From NCBI GenBank assembly GCA_024704765.1, contig JAKMXF010000047.1:19163-67219 (forward strand): a DNA stretch of 48,057 nt. The letters run 5' to 3'. Numbering within the stretch: the first letter of the stretch is position 1; each line of letters opens with the position of its first letter. Below are positions 43,835 through 48,057 of the stretch, piece after piece. The notes beneath the pieces are model-generated. The model had not been told where the DNA came from. It made no database searches and was given only the letters and a program-made list of their open reading frames with translations. A program made the position numbers and the translations under genes. This stretch comes from Oopsacas minuta. Lineage: Eukaryota; Porifera; Hexactinellida; Lyssacinosida; Leucopsacidae.

Positions 43835-44275
43835 ATTGGCAAATAAGTTACAAAAATGTTCCATCTTTGAAACCATGAAGAACGAAAATAATTTGTATCT
43901 ATCTTCAAAATAATATATACCAAATGATCTCAAATAGTTTCTGTACAAAATATAAAAACTTTGTAATGGTAAAGTTCCAACATTTCTGAGTTATCGCACA
44001 GACCATGGAAGTGCACGTACTTTGTTAATATCCTCAAATACTCGATAATCGCAGGAATTATAGTAAAATCAGGATAGCTATAGTACATACCCAACTCCTC
44101 ATACCCCTGTGATATATTTTGATATGATACTCCTAAAGATTATTGTCGAATCTCTAAAATGCCCATAAATGAGCATATTCATGATCACGTCACATTGGCA
44201 AGAGATATCATGTCAAAATGTATTATAAGGATATGGGAAGTCAGGTATAGAATATATATTAGCCGTGCTGTTTTT
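43835..44275 (+). repeat. Dispersed repeat R1, copy 2
   Basis: The counterpart of 37205-37690 in the same orientation, sharing AATTGGC, AAAAATGTTCCA, AAACTTTGTAATGGTAAAGT-like, CAGACCATGGA, ATTTTGATATGATAC, AGAGATATC and GGATATGGGAAGTC. No coding capacity is visible. Confidence 0.65.
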
Positions 44276-45039
44276 ACCATAATTGTAAGGATTATCGAGT
44301 TTTAAGTGAATATTAACAGAACAAACGACATCCAAGGTCTGTGTGATAACTCTGAAACACGCCCACTTTATCATGACAAAAATCATTATTTCGAGGATAT
44401 CTGTAGACACGGCTCTCGAGTATAGATCATTAAATATTTGAACATTTTAGCCAAGGATCAATATTTATTGCTCTACACCAAAGATACTTCAATTTAGCTA
44501 AATTTCACGGATTTATAGTTGACGACTTGTATGGCTATATTTTTGTAATATTTGAATTCGCGCAAAAAAATTTTTTTTTTCTGCGTGTTAGGGTATACTG
44601 GGAGTAGGCAGGGTAAAGGCATTAACAGCTAATTTTGAGTAGGCAAATCAACTCATTTTTTAGCAGGGTTGTCGTGGGAGTGAAATATTGATTTCCATTC
44701 CCTCAGGATCCTCTGTGGGAAATACAATGGGATTCCTCCATATTCAAATTTCATTCACCAACTCATGTATATAAAACGAATTATCGGGAGTATTTTTTTC
44801 ACGTTGATTGTTTTCATTTACTATTATAGGGGTCACATAAACATGTTAGAAAAAAGAATTCAGGAACAACACAGGAACGTGCTCATTCTTTGCCTCTGAA
44901 ATTAATGTTTCAAAATTTGATGCCAGGGACATGTAGATGACGTCTAAAGAAATACTTCTTTTTTCAGCGTGTCTCAATTCGACTAAATGTCGACCATAAG
45001 CTACCGGACTAGCGCATTAAAGCTTGCTGACGGCATTAT
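44276..45039. other. No recognisable feature
   Basis: AT-rich sequence with one A7T12 homopolymer tract near 44563-44580. No gene is visible. Confidence 0.4.
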
Positions 45040-46390
45040 ATGATTATAAAGTAATTTTATCACGTTTTTCAACCCATTGTAGCCGTTAAGAGCAAGTCCC
45101 TAAGTATATTATAACATTTAGACTATTTGTTACCTATATTATCATAAAAACAGCATGATGTAAAATACATATGAGAAACTTGAAAACATTCGGATAAGGC
45201 GTACTTGATTACCCATATATTTCTGTTAAGAGCAAGTCTCTAAGAATATATCGTGATTTAACAATTTGTTTACTTGATATTCATCATACCAACAAATAAA
45301 TATAACTATGAGAAACTCGAAAGTGTGAAAATCGCAATCAACCTACTCAATTAACCCAATTTATACTGTTTATTTTCCTATATAGCAAACCAAAGGATAG
45401 GTTATTCCCTATATAATATACGCAGATCATCTTCCATTATGACTATAGTAAAAGTGGACAAACAAACAAACACAATTATTGTATTGTATAGCATAGATTG
45501 TTAAAAAGGTCCAGCCGACAGACTGGGAGTGCAGCTCAGGGTTATGTGAGTTTTCTTTTCATGGAGGACGCCCCGCCTGACCCCCCCGTGTAGATACCGC
45601 AATTCACCAGAGCTGACTGATTGGGGGACCTGGCTGGATCTGAAAAATAAGTGAAAATATGATTATCATATGGATAATCACCGACTGAGAAAAATTTGTA
45701 TCCACATACTTGATAACACCTCACTAACAACCAAAACAAAATCTTAGGCATGATTTGAAATATTTCAAAAAGGTGTGTAAAATGATTAATCATATGTAAC
45801 ACTACATAGAAATAGCATAGAAATCAACATACTCGATTACCCCTTCTAGCAGTTAAAACGAAATTTCTAGCATGATTTTGAAAAATATGGAAAAAGTGTG
45901 GAATTTTCACTTTAGAAAAATTCATACCCGAAGTGCAAATCTCCGACGCGAAATGTGCATGTATGACTATTTTATGTAAATCTGACTGTCAAATTTCGCA
46001 AGGTAGAACCGACAAAGGGACGTAAGGACGCATCTCACTATTGGAGCTGCATTACAAATTTATCCTACGATCCGCTTCGCTTGCTCACGCTGCGGGCTTG
46101 CGAACACTATGTGTTCGCATAGAACTTTACACTTCGTGCCTCGAATATAATAAGAACAACAATCATGGCCATATGGTACATTGAGTGTGAAATTTAGAAG
46201 CAGTGTATATTACAAAAAGCATAACCGTGGAATCCAAGTTTCTCGAACTATATCTAAAAACAACAATAAATTTACAAATGAGAAACTTGAGCAAGGTTCA
46301 GCGTACTTAATTATCCCTATCTGTCTGTTAAGTGCAAGTCTCTGTATATTTGAGATTTTAGCAATTTGTTTACTTAAAAATATACACAGC
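45040..46390 (+). repeat. Degenerate ~130-bp repeats
   Basis: Imperfect units at about 45060-45170, 45172-45300, 45302-45370, 45700-45900 and 46275-46390 share ATGAGAAACTTGA, TACTTGATTACCC, GTTAAGAGCAAGTCTCTAAG and CAATTTGTTTACTT. The middle is interrupted by a GC-rich patch (45540-45640) and a segment with CGCTTCGCTTGCTCACGCTG (46070-46100). Not coding. Confidence 0.55.
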
Positions 46391-47635
46391 TAATCTAGTT
46401 AATTATCAATTTTGGGATACATGGTGCAGAAATAAATTTCTATAAAATTATACCAAGTGTCAGCAGCTTCCAAAATCTAAAGAATCGCAAAATTTACTTT
46501 TGATTGGTTAATTTTATTATAATGGGTATTATAGAGCTACATGATACTGAATATAATAAGCGATAGAAAATAGAATACATAATACAAATATATGGTGGGG
46601 TATATGGTAAGGGTGGGAAATGTGTCCGAAACATTCCGCCGAAATACAAAGTCAACTTTGCCAGAAAAAGAAAATGCTTTCCAGTGACAAAAATTTTAGA
46701 AAGGATGTACACTAATGCATACTAGGTATAAATGGAATCAAATCTGACGTTGCACGAACTACCCTTCGTAGTAAAAATTTCGAGTAGTGTACATCGATAT
46801 CTGGAAGTACGGCTCAAAATGATATAATATTCGACAAATAAGGTAATAATAACAATAATGACAAATATACTATAGATGCTGCAATATGATGAAGTTGGCA
46901 CGTTAACGTTATATTAGCTACCATGAATGGCACATATTTGGTCAAATCCCCTCGTAACTCGATAGTCGCCCGAGGTATTACCATATCAGTCCAGCCAAAT
47001 AAATAATATTCTTATATATAGGCAATTAGCATTGCCAGTGGGTTAAATGGAGGCAATGCTAGTCATCCATGTCCTTACTGCACCTATAATGTATAGACTA
47101 TCAATCATTTAATTAGATGAAACTGATATACCTTAGAGTGCAATATTCTTAAATATGTTTTAACTGTCAATATGATAATTAATTAAATATTATCTTAATC
47201 CGCTTACTATTTCGAGTGTTGCTGCTTACTTATGTTACATTCCACATTATCACACACATATAAAACCGTATTTTTCACGAATTTTTCCAGCATATACAGG
47301 AAGTAGTTTGCTAAGGGCACCCAAAAATAATGCTCTACAAATAAATAACATAAAAGTAGCAAGGAAATGAATGTATCGAAACAGAAAATGGTGGAAACTC
47401 GTAGTGTATCATATATATGTATAATATTTAGGGATTGAGTTATGTATGCATGCACAAATCAAGAATATAACACACCTTCTAATACATATATATGAGTATT
47501 CCTACAGTATTAAGATTGCATGTAAGGTATCTGTTGTGGCTACAATACTTAATCACTCATATTAAAATAACTATGTTAAATCTTGCATAAAGCACATATT
47601 ATATATTATAGGGTAAAACTCAATTCAAATTTAAT
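46391..47635. other. No recognisable feature
   Basis: AT-rich sequence with unsupported frames on the minus strand (46712-46494, 47455-47207). A weak relative of repeat R1 may lie at 46850-46990. Confidence 0.4.
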
Positions 47636-47695
47636 AGACTTGAAGTAATCAATGGTCCAGGAAATTCTGTCCGTGATCAGGCTATACATTCGGAG
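47636..47695. repeat. P-like element end (third copy)
   Basis: GACTTGAAGTAATCAATGGTCC followed by GTGATCAGGCTATACATTCG matches the layout of the ends at 1052-1114 and 12991-13054, with more divergence in the outer part. The orientation implies that the element lies to the left, but no transposase was found there. Confidence 0.5.
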
Positions 47696-47772
47696 GCTGT
47701 GGTATTAATATATAGTAAATTACCTTATGGGAATTGTTTGGTCATTTTGTTCGTCAATGTAAAGATGCTGTC

Positions 47773-48057
47773 CTACATTTCTTCTATTTTCGTCTCCATT
47801 TTATATTTTTCTAGTCTGTCGTTCGCAGCGTTCCGTTCTATCTCTGCTTTTGCTTCTGACTCTTCTTCTAATTTCTCCGTCAAAAGGTTTACCTTGTTAG
47901 ACAAATCTGTTGCAATCCTGTCCAATTTTTTATCGCCACTTTTAGAATTCTTAAATTATTTTCAATGTTCGATTCTGAACTATTAGAACTTCGTTTCGAA
48001 GCTTTAGAACTTTCGATTCTGAATTTTCCATTCTTCTTCGTTTCAGCACTACATACA
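47773..48057 (-). pseudogene. Coiled-coil coding fragment at window edge
   Basis: Minus-strand reading from the right edge gives a Ser/Lys-rich stretch (SSKASKRSSNSSESNIENN). After a +1/-1 frame change near 47957 it becomes a strongly heptad-like charged segment (IATDLSNKVNLLTEKLEEE, then AEIERNAANDRLEKYKMETK) with a stop at 47773-47775. Composition and the sustained helical pattern suggest a real or formerly real protein. It continues outside the window. The frame change could be a sequencing error, an intron boundary or decay. The family is not recognised. The plus-strand frame here (47699-47986) is its shadow. Confidence 0.4.

Noticed and set aside
1-48057. tRNA, rRNA or other structured RNA genes
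   Set aside because: I found no convincing cloverleaf, box motifs or rRNA-like conserved stretches by reading. A covariance-model scan was not possible.

Overview
The window looks like intergenic, repeat-rich DNA from an animal nuclear genome. It is AT-rich, has almost no long intact reading frames, and holds many decayed DNA transposons whose protein remains match families common in invertebrates: mariner, maT/Tc1-like, hAT (ZBED5-, ZMYM- and ZBED4-like), THAP/P-element, tyrosine recombinase, RAG1/Transib-like and KRBA2-like integrase. The combination reminds me of crustacean (copepod) genomes, but that is a guess from family repertoire and not a demonstrated assignment. I see no bacterial gene organisation, rRNA, tRNA or CRISPR.

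Layout. 0-1.1 kb: C-terminal remains of a P-element-like transposase ending in a terminal inverted repeat. 1.8-3.9 kb: an orphan mariner end, a broken copy of a CYIC/CYFC protein family, and one copy of a roughly 650-bp dispersed repeat. 4.0-6.1 kb: two foldback structures. 7.1-7.5 kb: a possible host exon. 7.65-9.96 kb: an inverted repeat whose loop was invaded by a TA-flanked maT/Tc1-like transposon. 11.7-13.05 kb: a THAP-domain relic between inverted repeats that match the end at 1.1 kb. 13.1-17.1 kb: minisatellite with a period near 20 bp and mixed orientation. 17.1-19.9 kb: a hAT relic and a non-autonomous hAT element with an 8-bp target duplication. 20.5-21.8 kb: a second maT/Tc1-like copy. 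22.2-23.7 kb: a ZBED5-like relic. 24.1-25.0 kb: more minisatellite. 25.1-27.9 kb: a zinc-finger tyrosine recombinase on the minus strand. 28.4-28.9 kb: a sequence identical to the Tn5 mosaic end, and pogo-type MITEs. 30.1-31.6 and 38.2-39.2 kb: two complementary, overlapping relics that I read as RAG1/Transib-like transposases. 32.4-34.2 kb: the second dispersed-repeat copy and a ZMYM-like hAT relic. 34.4-36.9 kb: a KRBA2-like integrase relic containing nested insertions. 39.6-40.7 kb: the second CYIC/CYFC copy. 41.7-43.1 kb: a mariner element with near-identical ends and an uninterrupted 357-residue DD34D transposase. 43.8-48 kb: dispersed and tandem repeats, a third P-like end and a coiled-coil coding fragment at the right edge.

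The only clearly intact gene is the mariner transposase. The rest is a layered record of transposition, and no operon or pathway links the genes. The points most worth following up are the RAG1-like relics, the tyrosine recombinase, the THAP element with matching ends elsewhere in the window, the intact mariner, and the Tn5 mosaic-end match, which may mark an assembly artefact.
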